A stretch of DNA of 7,299 nucleotides from JANOAR01 sp031411235. GTDB taxonomy: Bacteria; Verrucomicrobiota; Verrucomicrobiia; Verrucomicrobiales; Verrucomicrobiaceae. The notes beneath the pieces were generated by a model that saw only the letters and a list, made by a program, of their open reading frames with translations, had not been told where the DNA came from and did no database searches. The DNA lies in NCBI GenBank assembly GCA_031411235.1, contig JANOAR010000272.1:1-7299 (forward strand), written 5' to 3'. The stretch's first letter is position 1. Each line of letters opens with the position of its first letter. A program made the translations under genes and the position numbers. Shown piece after piece: positions 7,201 through 7,299 of this stretch.

Positions 7201-7299
7201 TCATTTCTCGCCAGGAGCGGCGAACCATTTTCTTATCCTCCGGCAAACCATCGGCGATGTCACCCAAGGAGCCGCCGTGTGGCTGCCCGGCGACTTTTT
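4295..7299 (+). CDS. Large exported multidomain protein: TIM barrel, LamG-like, DUF6797-like region, beta-propeller (3' end outside window)
   Basis: Open for 1001 codons with no stop; the C-terminus is missing. Residues 1-20 form a Sec signal peptide (likely cut at SQAA-E). About 22-279 is a xylose-isomerase/AP-endonuclease-2-type TIM barrel with candidate metal or substrate residues in YNHGGWFGEPE (156-166) and YNLHHGHDH (184-192). A Pro/Ser/Lys-rich linker follows. About 330-470 is a LamG/concanavalin-like beta-sandwich (DGQWHH with Trp401, then LFVDGQQV, IDDVRLSKGVR). About 560-700 resembles DUF6797 (AVVIQLGDGGELTTFFD, GFYRHQSRVVFSY from 669). From about 730 comes a propeller of the PVC membrane-bound-dehydrogenase type (GGHPWFVSG, LHDLNGDDEADFYE, NPNGLGLARDG). 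No CxxCH heme motif is seen up to residue 1001; relatives often carry a cytochrome c domain further on. Likely role: periplasmic or secreted sugar transformation, with substrate and reaction unknown. The ATG at 4295 gives a perfect signal peptide although no ribosome binding site precedes it. Confidence 0.85.
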   Translation, partial: MKYLLCLLTLCLLSPRSQAAEMFDSSNLAAWCIVPFDKAKRGPEERAAMLEKLGFTKFVYDYRAEHIPTFDAELEALKKHHIELMGWWFPSSLNDEAKMILELFKRHNVKPQLWITGGGARPKNNTELAQRLAAEVARIKPITEEAKAQGLQVGLYNHGGWFGEPETQIKIIEALAMPNVGMVYNLHHGHDHVRRLRQILALIQPHLICMNLNGMMEDGEKRGMKIVPLAQGEQDLDIIKLIANSGYHGTIGILNHTDEDAEERLQDNLDGLRWLVKTLHGEAAGDKPKPRSWTRPAEKNSSRSPTAPTYVPSLNKTFGQALSGAFDAGDKPEYHTRPFTIECRAKLDSKSGFNILVARDVKASADHWELYTASTSGTLAFFQPGRGGVINSKAVVCDGQWHHLAAIVEEQRVRLFVDGQQVTEAAATPMQGSAKPGALAMGSLVEQTIGCDGSIDDVRLSKGVRTLEAVAEAPAKADASTIEMWNFDAPSGASIPAPSLVPPKPMGFFYQFEPLRPELWPHHQHDVNHYRLYDFYTKQALAFRGKKEATLLTAYPGLEGGLFGHWGVADDETWKDARWANATRTPLQSGILITPQAVYPKAVVIQLGDGGELTTFFDPETLCFPMVTGGSFVGMSAHRHGMGDGLRFNAPIDTHMEQEKPKEPFQYHGFYRHQSRVVFSYTRDGKAWLDSAWADNAHWLRETCPKGAAPLEALTQGGPAQWPQWLETQGVLGKDKPYTIDTLPLPPHPGGHPWFVSGHDFFADGSAAICTMTGDVWLVRGIDESLQKLRWKRFAAGLSQPLGLRIVEGKVCIQGRDQITRLHDLNGDDEADFYECVTNAQQTSAGGHDYITGCEYDGTHFYFASGNQGLCRVKPGEAVEVLATGFRNPNGLGLARDGTVTTTVQEGDWTPASMIAQIKKGGFYGAGGPKPGQEVLPPLCYLPRGLDNSCGGQCFTETTKWGPLGGQLIHFSPGAANHFLILRQTIGDVTQGAAVWLPGDF

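Overview
The window reads as ordinary chromosomal DNA of a GC-rich bacterium, most likely a member of the Verrucomicrobiota (a Prosthecobacter/Verrucomicrobium-like lineage) or a close PVC relative. The main reason is the long gene at the right end. Its later domains (a DUF6797-like segment followed by the beta-propeller of the PVC 'membrane-bound dehydrogenase' type) are typical of Verrucomicrobiota and Planctomycetota. The Tat-exported barrel protein in the middle has a conservation pattern I also associate with those phyla. No RNA gene, CRISPR array, transposase, phage gene or origin is visible.

Layout: 1-207 is a non-coding leader with small repeats and inverted repeats. 208-1341 is a glycerate kinase. 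1338-2270 is fabD, overlapping the kinase stop in an ATGA junction, so the two form a translationally coupled pair. 2271-2339 is a short gap that begins with a second in-frame copy of the fabD stop. 2340-3623 encodes a Tat-exported protein of unknown function, probably an (alpha/alpha)6-barrel. It converges, with a 7-bp gap, on a periplasmic single-domain rhodanese on the minus strand (3631-4020). 4021-4294 is intergenic. It holds what looks like the C-terminal stub of a decayed minus-strand gene (4065-4190) and must also hold the promoter of the last gene. 4295-7299 is an open reading frame of more than 1001 codons that runs off the right edge: signal peptide, xylose-isomerase-like TIM barrel, LamG-like domain, DUF6797-like region and beta-propeller.

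How the genes fit together: the first two act in the cytoplasm (glycerate to phosphoglycerate; malonyl-CoA to malonyl-ACP) and share only an operon link. The other three intact genes encode exported proteins. The right half looks like part of the large secreted carbohydrate-handling repertoire of these bacteria. The fused TIM barrel/LamG/propeller protein is the most unusual object here, and its substrate cannot be read from sequence. None of the five start codons has a convincing Shine-Dalgarno sequence at a good distance, so starts were chosen by protein alignment and signal-peptide logic.
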